NCBI RefSeq assembly: GCF_028769735.1 | Contig: NC_088171.1 | Span: 66,198,216 to 66,262,215 of the forward strand | Source of the DNA: Zonotrichia leucophrys gambelii | Taxonomy: Eukaryota > Chordata > Aves > Passeriformes > Passerellidae | Direction of reading: 5' to 3' | DNA: 64,000 bases | Shown here: positions 44,501 to 58,000 of the stretch, one piece after another | Layout: each line of letters opens with the position of its first letter | Numbering within the stretch: position 1 is the first letter of the stretch | The notes under the pieces: model-generated | What the model saw: only the letters and a program-made list of their open reading frames with translations | Told to the model about the DNA's origin: nothing | Database searches by the model: none | Made by a program: the position numbers and the translations under genes

Positions 44501-47500
44501 CCAAAATATGATTTTTTAGGGATGCTGAGCAAACAAACTCCCATGGACTCCAGCCAGAATTTGTCCTGTTCACCACAGCTGCAAATCAAGCTCTGCATTT
44601 CTAAGGGGACCAAAAAGCATTCCTGGAGCAGTTTTTACTTCCAATATTCTCTTACTGTGGAAACAGGCTTAAGTGATACTTGATGGCATTCAGTCACAGA
44701 TGACACAGCTCATAAAGCCAAAAAAAAGGAAAAAAGAAAAAAAGAAAAAGAAACAAAATTCAGGTGGTGAAAATTTACCTCAGTGTGTGAGAAAGGGGAG
44801 GGGGAGAGTTTTTGCCTGAAAGCTTCACTCTTTGTAAAGGAGACAGATGGTTTGCATCTACTGGCATGAATATTACAAGCTTCAGGTGTCCCAAAATGCT
44901 GTGAAGTGCAACATTAAAAATTGGTGGCAAATAATAAGTCCAAAGTTATCAAGGACAACAATGGCTTTTTCCTCTGCTACAGCTAATTTAGGGAAACCTT
45001 CCCAGAGTTCCTTTTTATTAAGAAAGAACTCTTTGCTGAGTATGAGTAACACAAAGAGAAACTTGTTCCATTAGAAAGTACTATGCATCTGAAAATATTT
45101 TTACTGTTTATTTTCAATATTGCTGGATCATGCCCCCATTAGTACCCCCTCAAACCCACCCCCCATTCCTTTCCATAATTTTAATCAGATCCTTCATTTC
45201 CTCCAAGCCCACAGTCCTTAATTACAATTTACAGACACTGCAGTGGAGCACAAGCTGGTCAAAACAGCTGTGGGAAAGTTTCTACTTTGAAGGAAATATT
45301 ACTGGTGAGGATAATTTTGCAGATAAATAGATTTTTTCTTCATTTGTATTAACACAGTATCTTCTGTCTCTTCCTAGCCAGTTTCCATAAGTACAAGTAG
45401 GCAGCTTTTCTGCCTAGTCACATGCTGTTTTTTGCTGGGGATTTCTGAATTTTCAATTTTGTGAGCCAATGATCCAACATGCTCGTTCATTGCTAAGATT
45501 TGGAAGATCATAGTGGAACATTTGATACCCAAGCATCACTGAAATGTCTCTGTGAATTCACCTACACTTACTGGTATTTACTATATTATTCTCTGAGATA
45601 CAGGACCAAACATTCACAAAAATAGAAGTTCACAAACCTTAATTTAGACTTTAAAAAAAGTCTGAGGGATAGAGCAAGGGAACCCTGATCAAGACCACAG
45701 TGAAACAGAGCCATAAGTTGCCTTACAAGAGTGTAGGACACTCAATATTTTTTTGTCCCGAGTGAGAGTCACTGGATATCACGAGTTTTTTTAAATTATT
45801 TCTAGCAGCTGACTTTTGGCTAAATGGGCTCTTATGGCAGTACCTTCTAGCCAGTCCTGGAAATCTGACTGACCTGGGCTCAGCCACCGAGCTTGAGGTG
45901 TCTTTGGCTTGTGTTTGCTGCCTGGTGAATCTGTCCCAGAAAGACACACAGAGGGTGTTTGTAATTGTTTCCCCAGCAAACAATGCAAGGTGTGATTATC
46001 CTCTCCTGCCAACTTGACTGTGGTGTAAGTTCATTTTACTTGCATAGGTCTATTTGTCATTTACATGGCTACAAGAAAATATACTGCAAGACCCTAAGGG
46101 TCTTGGATTCATAAGGTTCATAAGGCTTCATGGGAGAATGCAGAATAAACTGTTTGTATTGAATCACAGGAGTGTGGTTGCTGAGCTAACATTTTCAGAG
46201 CATCCCTTCTTACCTAAAGTGATTTTTTCTCTGTATGAAATAATTTCCTATAGCACAACTATAATACATAAAGAAATGTATTTCCTAATTTGTGTTTATT
46301 AAAACGTTGTTTTCACATTTCTTTTGTTTCTGCTATATTTTATTGGATGTTAATGGATATTATTCAGTTCTCGAGGGATCTTGGACATTTTTCCTCAAGT
46401 AACTTATTGAAATCTCTGAATTCTGCAGATCCCAGTTTGTTCTGATGACGTTTGCTTCTTATTGTTCCTTTTCACTTTTGATCACGTAGCATTGTAAGTA
46501 CATTAAATTAGTAATGAAAAATGAAACCACAGGAGTCCCCTGTATTGTAGATAATGACTGATACATCTTCTCACTTGTCTGTGTTACATTATAGTGTCAT
46601 AACTTTCCTTTATATCCAATAATACTTTTCATTATTGCACCATCCACAGCACAGAACTGTAGGGGTTTGTTCAGATTCTAACAATATTTTCCTTAAGTAA
46701 ATCCACATCTAATAACACCATTTATTTTCTCTTTCTTTTTCTTGCTGTGTAGTGGAAGGTAACATGCTGATTTCTCTTAGAAAGTGCTGCTCAGGGGCTA
46801 CAAGATCTTTAGCTCCCTGCCCTGGTTTTAAGGGGACTAAATATGAATTAGACAGTAAGGAATGGATGGGGGCCAGTGCTTTTGAGCTGAGATCCTCCCC
46901 AGGTGAGTGTGTGGAGAATCCCAGGCACAGTTGCCTCACATTCATTGCAATCAGCTGCTGTAGTTATGGCAGAACCTGTGGCTACTTAATAGCTTTTCTT
47001 TCCCCTCCCTCCTTTTATTTCCACTTTCTTTTCCCTTTGTGGTGCTCCTGCTTGCATGTGTTGCCTTTTTCCTTTTGTGGCTTGCAGTGGCGTTGAGCTA
47101 AACTCTAGAGCACGCCTCTGTGGTGGTTTTAGGGTGCACTAATATCCTGAATGAATTGTTTTTGGAAGCAAACACAGTCCATATTATTGACTGTCTGGAG
47201 AGACTCTTGCAGTAACTGAGAGGACAGGAGACCATGAGTGTTTAGAGCCTTTAAAGTCTCAGTGCTGTCCCACAGCCATCTGCTGGAATGTGTTGTGGTG
47301 GAGCACAGGGATGTTCTTCAGAGGTGGGCTTGCTGGAAATTTGAAGCCATGTGGTAAGTAACTTTAATTTCTTATGCTGAGTGGCTGCATGGGTGTTCCT
47401 GCACAGTGTATGAAGGAACTGCATGCTTCCTTCTGAAGGGAGGAGCTGGGAAAAATATAATGTGTACATACAGGACACTAGTATGCTACAGTGGCTACAG

Positions 47501-49559
47501 TAGTTAAAATTAGTTACTAGCTTAATGTATTCGATGCTGGATATTTTTATTTTATTTTTATTTTGGGTAGTCTCCATTCCTAATTAATTGGATTTTATTG
47601 TGAAGCTCTGGAACGGCTTTCCAGGGTGTTTCTCTGGCCCAACAATACAGGTTGCCCTTCAGGGCTTCCTTGTTCTCTGGGGCCTGTTTCTTGTGTTTTT
47701 TGGGATAACGGGGACTCTGCTTTGCAAGCAGGAATTGTGGGCCCTAATTTTTTTGAATGTGGGAGGCACTGAAACCAACTTCCCCTCTTAAGTAGTCACT
47801 AAGCTACTAAATAGAAGCTTTAAAACAACCAACCTTGTCTGCCCCCCCTTTCCACCAGTATGAGGCTGAATGGCCTCATCCGAGCCCCACAGCAGCTGCC
47901 AGTAGCTGAGTGCCTGGTTGGAAGCAAGGATGATGTGTGTGTGCTGGGTTGAGTGGCCTTGTGCTTGGTCAGGGAGCAGCCAGTCAGCACAAGAAGCAAA
48001 CCAGGGGCAGGTCCCAGACAGAGTTTCTTGCCTTTGCTCCCTGTACATTGACACCTCTTTTTATTTCTTTTTCCCCCCTCTCTCTCTGCCAGTGGTGTGT
48101 TTTGCAAAGGGCACCTGGAAGCAGAGGGCAGTTGTTTGTTGATGGCTTAAAACCTCTCTGCTTGTTGTGCACAGGGGCAAAGACCCGGTTGTAGTTTACA
48201 TAAGTACCTACCATTGCTTATGGTTATGTAAAATAGGGATGAATATCTAAACCCGGGATCAGAAGTCTCCTACATATGAATGAATCCGTTAAGTGGGGAA
48301 GGAAAACAAGGCAGAGCCCTGCTAGATAAGGCACAGATGGCTTCATATTTTCGTTTGTGGAAGAGCTAAAAGTAAAGGCTAACAGTGAAAACATGGCATT
48401 TCTCAACCACCAGATCAGGGGGGAAAGTAATCATGGAAAAAAAGATTCCCCCTCCATGCATACAGACACCACAGAAAAATCAAGCTAACTTCAGGGAGAT
48501 GCTGGGTAGGATTTTGAGGATGGTTTTAATGAAAGAGGAGGAGGAACAATTGTTTAATGGGCAGTGACTCAAAAGGACTGAGCACACCACATGTGCTGCA
48601 GGCAGCAGCCAAAAGGATGAGTGGTGGGTTATGCCTCCCTTAAGGCAGGCTTGGCCCCAGGCCTGCTGGATGAATGAAAAAGGTGGGTTGATTATTTGAA
48701 TGGGAAAAAAAAAATCTGCTTCTGAAAACATTTGCACTTTTGGGCTGAAGTCCACTGACTTCAGATAGCTTGGGGATCAAAACTGTCTTGCTCAGAAAAA
48801 TGTCCTCGACCTACTTGTTGCAGCAGGTGTGGGTTGTGTGTTCATCCTGGAGAAGTGGCATGAGGGAGGAGAGCTGATGTGAGGGGCATCTGCTCCTGGC
48901 ACTGATCACACCGAGCTGCAGGATGTGTTTTTACTGCACACAGCTCTTTTCTCCCCCTCCCACAAAGAGGGCTTGCAGGCACAGTCAGGGATTGTGGCAC
49001 AAACCCTTCGCTGCAAAATGCTCTTCTTGCTCTGTGTGGTGTGTCTGTGCCTGACTGTGCTCTGCATCCTGGGTAGTGGTTCCCTCTGTGCCTAGGGGTG
49101 ACTCTTGAGTGTTTGTAGATGGAAAAAAACCTGCTGTTGGTGTGCTTGCTTGGAGAGAATGAACACCTGAGTCTTACATACAGAGGAGGAGCTGTGATCT
49201 CAAATAATTTGTTTATGAAAATGAATGTAGGATGTGCTGGTGACTTCTTCCACGGCTGGGCAGCAATAGATTAGAGTTGGGCTTCCCCAGTGCTGGCAGT
49301 AGATAGGATCACATAACAAGAACAGCCACTATATTTTTTCTCACAGCTCTCCTCCCTGACCATCTGCTTTTGCTCCCCACCCCCACTTACACCTTGGCCC
49401 CCTCCCTGAGTTACCATCTTATGCAAAACTCCACCCAAACCACTTTTCTTTCTGTACCTTCCCTGAGGAGCTTCACCTCTCAATGCTATGAGAACAACAG
49501 GATTTCTCCTTTTGCTGTGAGGGCCAGAAACCATCCAGATTATTAAACTTTCCAATACA
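38554..49559. other. Unique non-coding sequence
   Basis: About 11 kb without a nameable gene, RNA or transposon. Small features include an 18-bp unit repeated twice in tandem (41164-41181 and 41182-41199, 3 differences). Locally GC-rich DNA at 41940-42330 and 43030-43670 has overlapping frames on both strands and no known domains. There is also A-rich low-complexity DNA at 44720-44757. Confidence 0.45.
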
Positions 49560-49930
49560 GCTCTCTACTAGCATTTATACACAGTGGAATTCCTTATTAC
49601 AGATGAGGATTTTAATTCTGAGCTTAGCTTGATAGAATGTAATTTAAAGCCATTAAGGATGGCTTAGCCTTCAAAGCAAACTCAAGATTGTTTAATTAGT
49701 CATGCAAGCCACTGAACACTACCCATAACACAAAACAGCTAAAGTATTTATTAGTTTTAGAGCTAAGCTAAGCCTTGCTTGTTCTACATTTTCAATAAAG
49801 TGCAGCAAGTGTTAAGCACATCTTGCTTTTTCCTAATCTTCCAATGCTCAGTAAATTTTATTTCTGAATAAAAGCATAGCCTAAGTGCTGCAAGATGTAG
49901 AATGAAAACCAAATTGAATCAGTTTCTGTA
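49560..49930. promoter_or_regulatory. Possible conserved non-coding element, AT-rich
   Basis: Complex AT-rich sequence with GATTGTTTAATTAGTCATG, GGATTTTAATTCTGAG and GTATTTATTAGTTTTAGAGC. It has no open frame and no microsatellite. Among the AT-rich stretches here it has some of the densest homeodomain-like cores. Support is compositional only. Confidence 0.28.
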
Positions 49931-51677
49931 AGCTTTAGAGGAAATAGAGGCAGTAATGGTGCTTGGGATATTCTGAAAATTTTTGTGTGCTGGTTTTTTT
50001 GTAACTGTCTTCAAACCAAATGCAAACCAGTTCACACTTTGTATTTTTTTTTCCATTTCCTAAACTTTCTGAAGTTTAGGTGAGCTAAGAAACAAAGTCC
50101 CAGTAAGTAGCTCTGTAAAAGCTGGAAAATGCAGCAAGGAAGTTGTGAGTAAATTTTTGTGGACCAGAGAGAAAACAATCTCTGTTTATGGTTTCCTTTT
50201 AGAAGGTGCTGGTATAGGCAACATCAGAATTCCAGGATTTAAATTGGAATGACTTCTGATTGGGTCATCAGAGAGAAGGTTTGGTGTCATGGATTTTCTT
50301 GTCTTGGAATTGCCTGCTTGTATTATTTGGATCAGGAGTATTGCACAGTTAACCCAAGTTGATAAGGGCTACATCCCAGCCCTCTGACTCGTGGGGCTGG
50401 GACACCAACGGATTTGTGCATTGAGAAGGGTTTGTGTTGGGATTGAACTGGGCTTTCAGTATCCATAGTGGGGTGCTGTCTGAAGAGTTGTCTGGGCAAA
50501 GTTGGACTAAGTCACTGTTTGCCTGTTTGAGCTGTAAAATGCTTCTGTTGCTGCTCTAGTGTGCTCCTGCATTTGCTTTTGTTGAGAGAAATCTCTCCTT
50601 CCAATTCAAGGGAAATCTTGGCAGTACTGGGAGCCAAGTCTCACGGACACAACCTCTGTTCTGGGCTGCCTCAAATTAACTGGATCAAAGTGTTGCCATA
50701 ATGCTTTTCTAATAGTCTGCAACTTGTGGGGGGAAAAAAAGAAAGGTGGTTGCTTGTCTTGCTAACTACTTTTGATTCTCTTCAATGCCTTTGAACACTT
50801 TCTTAGTCCCAGCAGTCAGGTTTTTACAGGTGAATTGTTATCTTGATTCTGTAGATGTTTACACTAAACTATATTTCTACCACCAGGAAAAACACTACTT
50901 TCCTCCATGAAAATCAAGCCTAAAATAACAAATATACCATGAAAATTTAGCTACATCATTATGAGTGGATTTCTGTGGCTAGTGTTTGGAAGCAGGTTTT
51001 TTGATTTCATGTCTTTTTTCAGGGTAGTGATAGTATGGGATCATTAGACAACTGTTGCAGTATTTGTTCCCTGCTTTCCTAAATGTCCTACTCGAATTCC
51101 GCTTCCTTCTATAAGTAAAATAATTTCTTATTGGTCCATGGAAAGAGTGAGTATAAAAGTGTTTTTGTAGAAGAAACTAATTTTACATAAGAACGATTCT
51201 CCTGTGGGAAGAAACAAGTGCAGCCTTAAGCAGCAAATTCTTTTCAGAAACAATGTGATTGTGACACTTGTGCAAAATATACAGACAAGGTAATTGGCTC
51301 TCTGGGCTGCTTGTACTGCTTTATTCTGGTCATGATTTGGGCCCTGCCAAAAGCTCAGGGTTGTTCCTGGCTTTAGTGGCATGCAGGGTGTTACTGCGCT
51401 GCCTCTGGGGACTTTTAGGGGCCTTTGGGTTGTAAAATAATTCCTGGTTAAAGTAAGACCTGGCAGCTAAAGTTCCCCGAGGCTCTGGCAGCCCAAAACA
51501 CCTGCCCATGGAGCATCCTGCCCCAGAAAACAGGGCTCTGCTAAGATCATGACTGTGACTGGGCAGAGTTTGCTCAAACTTGCAACTTCTTATGGAAATG
51601 GCCAGATCTGATGAGGTGGCGTTTTCCAGCACAGGTGTTCAGAAAATCTGCAGTTGTCTTTGTCTTGGAAAGGTATC
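49931..51677. other. Unique non-coding sequence
   Basis: No gene recognised. A 9-bp stem (50374-50382 with 50394-50402) flanks an 11-nt loop. It is too short to interpret. Confidence 0.45.
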
Positions 51678-51701
51678 AAAAAAAAAAAAAAAAAAAAAAA
51701 A
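51678..51701 (+). repeat. A24 homopolymer
   Basis: Twenty-four consecutive A residues. I looked for a retrocopy ending here: upstream sequence contains no recognisable transcript and no flanking direct repeat, so it is listed as a mononucleotide microsatellite. Confidence 0.9.
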
Positions 51702-53471
51702 GCTTAGGGAGGCAGTTTGGTGTCTTTTGATAAGATACTTCTACATAAGAACAAAATGTTATGACTCTATTGTTTGTTGATTTCCTGTCATGTGAAAAGT
51801 TAGTTTCTGTGGTGAACGGGAGAAACTCTTACCCATTATCAGTCTTTAAGTTACTCTGCCCTAAGGCTTTGGTAATTTAACTTCATCCCTTTTCAAAGTT
51901 TCTTTTTTTCTCCTTTTTTTTTTTAACTTGAAACTTAAAGGGGGGGGGAAAAAAACCCCAAACCTTTCAAAATCTGCCCCCACTCCCTCAGGTGATGCTC
52001 TTCTGAAATGCAAATGCTCAATTATGCAAAGATAAGAACATGAGAAATTTTGGAGAGCAGAAAAAGGGTTACCTTGATTAATGACTAAAGCTGTGTTAAT
52101 AGTGGATTTTTAGTCTCCTAGCCAAACCAAAGCAGCATTGGGGGAAGGGAAATAATCCAATCTAACTGGAAGTAGCACTTGCATAAAGCCAGAAGTTACA
52201 TCAGGGGCAGAAGAGAAATTCAAGTAGCTGGGAAGCTTCCTCATATTTGGTCTTTCTCTTCTGGTTTCTTCCCATCTTTCTTGTGGCAAGAGGGATTCAG
52301 TCATAACAGATGCATGCAAGGATGAAGTGGAACTGCTTTCTGGATGGGGAAATCCTGCCAGGAAATGTAGAAGTTTCTCTTCCTCTAGAAGCTGCAGCCT
52401 GTTTCTCTACCAAATACCCTGCTCAATGTAAGGCTGAGCTGTGCCTGTGTTGTTCCAGACAAGGCATGCTGCAGCCTGCATTTTGCCTAGTGAAGGTGCT
52501 AAAAGGAAATCTTTGGAAGATGTTATTTAGGGCACAAAGAAGTGAGGGAAGAGTTGAGGTGGTCTCGTTAATTTTGGCTCTTGTGTGCAATACACCACAC
52601 TTTAAAAGGATACTTGTGTAGGCATGCCCCAGGTTATCTATCCTCTTGTATGGAAACATGTATGTGTAGAAATTTAAATGTGACCTGCTTGACCACTTCT
52701 GACTGCCTCTAAGGCTGTAGAGTTATTCTAACCACTTACTTTTAAGCATTTTTTCCTAATCAGGTTTTTTCCTCTTTAATTTTAAGTAGCATGATCTAAA
52801 TTCTCTTATTGACTAGACACTTGAATGAAACATATTTTTCAGAAGTTGCTAGATAAGCCTGGTAGGTGTGATGGCTGCAGCCATGAGAAGCAGTAATTTC
52901 TTTATAGGAAGTTTGGTTATAGAATGTTTGTAGTTTAACACAAATGATGCTCAGCATGCTGCTGTGAGATACCTGTGGAGTCTGGTATTTGAGCTGATAC
53001 CTCCTATCACAGGTCAGCTTCGGGTCTGAGCAGATCAGGTGTGTAGTACAGTGCTGGGATATAAAGGCTGCAGAAGTTTCCCTCCAGGACTACCAAAGAA
53101 TTTCTATGTTACAGGTGCTACAGTCCCTCCCTGACTGTTTTATATATGATTTTACTGTCTGCTGCGTTTCTCATCCTTGCTCATCCTTCTATCATTTGGT
53201 GTTACTTTTCATATTATCTTTTTTTCCTTTGATTATGCTGCAGGGTATATTAGCATCTCCTTTTATTTGTCTCTGTCTTATAGTTCTTCTCCTGAGGCTT
53301 TTGTGTTTTAGTGTAATTTGTCCCACATCACTTGGGGTTTGTTTGCTAGATGTCACTAGTGAAGGAGATGAAATTTCAGAAATACCATGATGCTCCTTTT
53401 TGAGCCACAAGCATCTTCAAGTGCCTGGCTTTTTATGGCAAACTGTTTATTAACTAATTATTAGCACAGTG
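51702..53471. other. Unique non-coding sequence
   Basis: Nothing recognised apart from homopolymer patches near 51902-51960 (T-run, then G9 and A-run). The open frame at 53106-53390 is a hydrophobic Leu/Phe/Cys-rich chance frame in T-rich DNA. Confidence 0.45.
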
Positions 53472-53487
53472 TTTTTTAATTAAAAAA
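53472..53487. repeat. 16-bp perfect AT palindrome
   Basis: TTTTTTAATTAAAAAA is self-complementary over all 16 bases and is followed by further TTAATTTAAATTAA sequence to about 53501. It is expected occasionally in AT-rich DNA and could form a cruciform or a homeodomain dimer site. Confidence 0.8.
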
Positions 53488-54894
53488 TTAATTTAAATTA
53501 AAGTGGACATAGATTTTTCTAAGATTTAGTAAGCTGCAACCATTTTATGATCCTTATCCTTACATAAAATCATCTGTACTTAAGGAGGCCTGTGTTAAGG
53601 ATACCTTGCTTGTGACCAGTTCAGCCCCTGAAGCCTAAGAACCTTCAGTTCAATACATGAACTGTTCAAAATGCCCTTGATGTGTGCCTGTTGGAGACCC
53701 CACCTGCTCTTTGTTTTTTTGGCACCCCTATCACCAGCTTTTGCAGGTTTGAAATCCCTTGAGAGAAAAGTGCCCCATGTCAGAGTTTTAATTGATTTTT
53801 AAATCAGTCTCTTGATGTGCGCAAGCTAACCACTGGTTCTCCAGGCAAAGGACCTGATGGTTATCACTCCCTCAATTATCTATCAGTGAGACTACACTGG
53901 TTAAGTGAAGTTGATTTTGATTCTTAGGCCTAGAGAAACAAAGATAATTGTACCTTGTAGCAGCCTGTTGATCATAATGCTCAGAGACTTCAGAAATCTG
54001 TTCTGGACTGTAATTTCCTCTAGATGCTGCAGTGACAGAGACCAAGGGATTGTATCTGTCTGAAAGTGCTGAAGAGCACAGAGCTCTACAAATAATACTG
54101 ATGTGTCTTCATCCCCAAATAATTCACAAGAGAGCTGAAGTGCCAAAGGGGTGTTTAAATACCTGATATTTTGGGATGTTTAATAACTAATCTTATTGTT
54201 CTGAAAATGGTTTTCGAGGTGTTTTGGGAGCTTTGAAAATTGTTGCCCTCCAAGCCTAGAGGTACTTGTGTTGGAGGGGTCTTGGCTGAGCCCTGCAGTC
54301 ATCTGTTCTCAGTATTTCCCCACCTTTTCCAAAAACTGACACCTCCTCACAGGCCTTTGAATCCTGCATGGGAGAACCCAATGGGCTCCATGAAATGTGA
54401 TTTAGTTTTATTTGTGTTTGGGCACTTTGCAAGCCTGGGACAGCTGTGTGTGTGGAGCTGCCTTCGATCAGGAAGGGCTTGAAGCTTGCTATTTGTCCTA
54501 GCATGAATAATAATAATAATAAACTTAAATAATATATAGATGTCAGCATCTTTTTATAAGCCAAGGTACAGTTGTCTGATATCATTTCATATAAAGAGCA
54601 CTCACAAAACATTCAGTAGGGGAGACTAATGGACTTTTATTGCTCTGCAAGGAGGGAACGTAAAATCACAGAAGTTTTGAAAATAACAGAAGTTTAAAAA
54701 TAACTGAAGTTCAGCATTTATTGAGCTTCAGACCGAAAAAGCAAAAATCCCCCAACCCTGCAATGTCTTCTGAGTTTTCTGTGAATTCAAAATAGCACAG
54801 TAACTCTGAAGTATCTTTCAGTGGCTACAGAAAATTAAGTTAAAATGTTATATGGAGGGAACTTGTCTCATCAGAGCAATGGGAGTGAGATTTA
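53488..54894. other. Unique non-coding sequence
   Basis: No gene recognised. It contains a short AAT array at 54506-54522. At about 54669-54710 a 17-18-base unit (AGAAGTTT followed by AAAATAAC) is repeated two to three times with changes. Confidence 0.5.
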
Positions 54895-55080
54895 GAATCA
54901 AGTAAATGCTTTCATCTATTCCAGTAATTTGAATAATGTATAGCCCCCTGAATTAATAGGCAGGAAGTCAATCAAATTATTCTGTTAGCTTTATAAACCT
55001 CAGAAAGCCATGGCTTGGGTGGATAAAGAATGTCAGCAGAGCTTGAGTGGCACTTAGCACTAGACAATTAATTTGGAAAT
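54895..55080. promoter_or_regulatory. Possible conserved non-coding element
   Basis: AATTTGAATAATGTATAG, CTGAATTAATAGGC, TCAATCAAATTATTCTG and GACAATTAATTTGG follow one another within under 200 bases of complex, frame-free DNA. The TCAATCAA block resembles PBX/HOX-type half sites. The evidence is weak and based on motifs alone. Confidence 0.25.
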
Positions 55081-58000
55081 GGGTGTTTAAAGGGCAGTAA
55101 ATTTACTGCATGCAACACATTTCACTTTCCTGAAGCAGGTTTGTCTCTTAGGAAGAGTTGTAAAACTGAAGTAGTGAGTAGTAGTAGAACTGCTTGGGCC
55201 TCCCCTGTGATGCCATTTGGGATCTGCCAGTATTTTATGATCATGTCTGCTGGTTAAGACATTCTTCACTTTGATCACTAGCTGAGGTGCAGCAGCAGTT
55301 TAATAGAGATGCAGGGTTTACATGTCATTTCACAAGCACTGAGGCTCCTGGAGATACATGGTGCTATTTGGACTCCCAGAATGGCTGGTTATTAACTGTA
55401 ATTATTTAATGAATGAAGTGGTAGTCACCTGAAAGTCCTGAAATGGAGGTTGATCAACAATATTGTAATAGTGGACAAGAAAGCGAATGCAGTTTAAGAT
55501 CAGTGAGCTGTAGATCTCCTGGATAGCAGGCCACTGAAATTCAGCTCATTTGCTTATCTCCTGCAGTAAGATTTTAATTTTCTGATGCCCTTTTGTCATG
55601 TATGATAATATCTGGAATGAAGGACTCAGATATGGCCTGACTGGTAAAGCAGAGCTACTGATTTCTTCTGTCAAGGGTATGTTTCTGGCAACCTGAGACG
55701 TTTGAGTAACTTCCAGTATTAGAATAATTTTTGCTTCTCTGGTAACTTTTTTATATCATGCACTTATATTCATAAAACCTCCAAAGATTTTTTTTCCAGG
55801 AGTAATTTTAGGCAGCAATGAATGTTAATTTACTAAATGTTAGCCCACAGAAATATAGGTTAAGTGCTTGGTCACAAAGTCCTTGTCAAAGTATGATCAT
55901 CTGGATTCCAACAGTAGCAACAAGAAGTTCAGGCTCTTTGTAACCAAGTTGTATGCAGTGATTTGTCAAGCAAACCAGCAAATAAATTTCTTTTGAAGCT
56001 CTGTTCAAAATGAACCTTAGTCTGAAATGCCATGGAAGATCTCAGTGAACTGGATGTCTCTTGAAGAAATATCTGGGCACTGTGAATACAACAGAATAGC
56101 TCCCTAAATGTCAGCTAGGTGAGAGGGAAATCCATTTTGCTGTATTCACCAGAATGGTGGTGGCCAAGCTGGAAAAGATCTGTCTTGAAGCATGCAGTTA
56201 CTTTTCCACAGTGAAAGGAAACTAAATGCATGCATGGGACACCTAGCTGCATGACACTGTGTCATACACCGAGATGTTGCTCCTCTGTACCTCTGTGTTA
56301 GGTCTCATTTTCCCTCCTTATGGAAGCAAAAACCATTACACTGGAATTTACCAACAGAGTTATCAAAGTCAAATCTGTCTGGTGTTAGTTTTGTTTCTTT
56401 ATAAATTAGACTGTTTTTTAAAATAGAATTGTTGTGTTTTGGGAGAATGTCTGGAGCAAAACAGGGTTGAATTGACTTCATGTAATGGACTGGCTTGAAA
56501 AACAAATTAATTGGGTTTTTAAGAAAACACTGTAATGCTTTGGCTAGGGTTGCATCGACACACCTTGTAAACTCAGCAGCACTTCTGAACAAAGCACAGA
56601 AGTAAATGTTTTCTTAGCTCTAACAATCATTGAGGCCATCTTTGCTTGTCACATTCCCTGTTCATATATTATTTTTATGTTCCCAGCATACAGAAACAGC
56701 AGCTAGGGGAAGTTTTTATTTTGCATTTGACAAGTTGCATTTTGCTATTTTTCAACTTGCCTTTTTCCCTCTTGCTGTGAGGAATTATGTCTCGGGCTTA
56801 GAAACTATAACTGTTGTTTAGAATTTCAACTTTATCTCTGCAACTTGTGTATTGCTGTCATTTTATTGTTTAGATATTGGTTCCACTTCAGTTTAAATCC
56901 CTTACTTGGAGGCTTTACAGCTTGTGTAGTTTCTAATCAAAGTTTAGATGGGAATATATTTTTTTAAAATTGAGATTACAAAGTTGTTTACTTATTCCAG
57001 GAGAAGCAATTTAAGGAAAAAAGAAAGGTAGTTATTAAAAACAAAAATTAACTAAACTTGGCAGTTACTTGTTTCTTCCTTCCAAAGTAGCTGAAATTAA
57101 TGCTTAAAACTTAATGATGAAAATTAATCACTTCATAGGCACTGTGTGCTTTGCTCTCTTTCCAGTTGGTTGTATTGGATCAGCTTTTCTCCACCTCAGA
57201 ATTGGGCTGTGATCCAAACTGCATTATAACACAGGAAAAATGTGGGGACACAGCTGTTGCATCTAGTTTTGGTTATTTATTACACTGGAAAATTTGTTCA
57301 GACCTTATCTAAGGCACCATAATTAGACCTTAGCAGCAGAACTTTTGAATTGCTGCATTCATGGCAGCACGGAAATGACTATGGAAAATGGGGGAAAGAG
57401 CAGGATTCTGGAGATATTCACTGCTGCTACAGGTTAGAGTGCAGACTTATAGAGGAGACAGGAAAACAATGTAAAGATAAAGAGGAACATTCAAGGCAGT
57501 GCTTATATGCTATACATATTTAATATAAGGATTATCACAGCTGGACTGGTAGGTTTCAAAGGAGAATATTTGCACAGAGTGATAGTGCTGCCCACGGTCT
57601 GGTCACTCTGCAGCACTTACTACAGATTTACTCACTGCTTTTTGCCCTCTGCAGCTCCATGCAAGGCTGAAAGCAGTGTGGAAACCAAGCCAAGCCTTGT
57701 GCAAAGGTTGGGCAGGCGCTCTCCAGGCCACAGGTGGGCCTGATGTGTTGCAGCAGGCAGAGGGAGGAGGAAGGGGTAGGCCAGCTCCTGTGCTGCGTAG
57801 GTGCTCCTTGAGCTGTACTTACGTAACCTTCCCAAAAAATCAGGCCCCGACAGCTCCAGAGAAACCTGGCTCGTGGGACGGCACGTATGCCACCTGAACT
57901 CAGAGGAGCCATTATCTGCAATCTGGCACCTCTTGCAGGGCAATTATGAGAGCGATGGTAAAAGGCAGGCAGGGTGAGGGCGGTGCCTCTGCCGGGGCTG

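Noticed and set aside
51678..51701. A24 tract considered as the tail of a processed pseudogene
   Set aside because: No recognisable transcript body upstream and no flanking direct repeats. CR1 machinery in birds rarely makes poly(A) retrocopies.
53106..53390. Hydrophobic 94-codon frame resembling a membrane segment
   Set aside because: Composition follows from T-rich DNA, and an overlapping frame exists on the minus strand.
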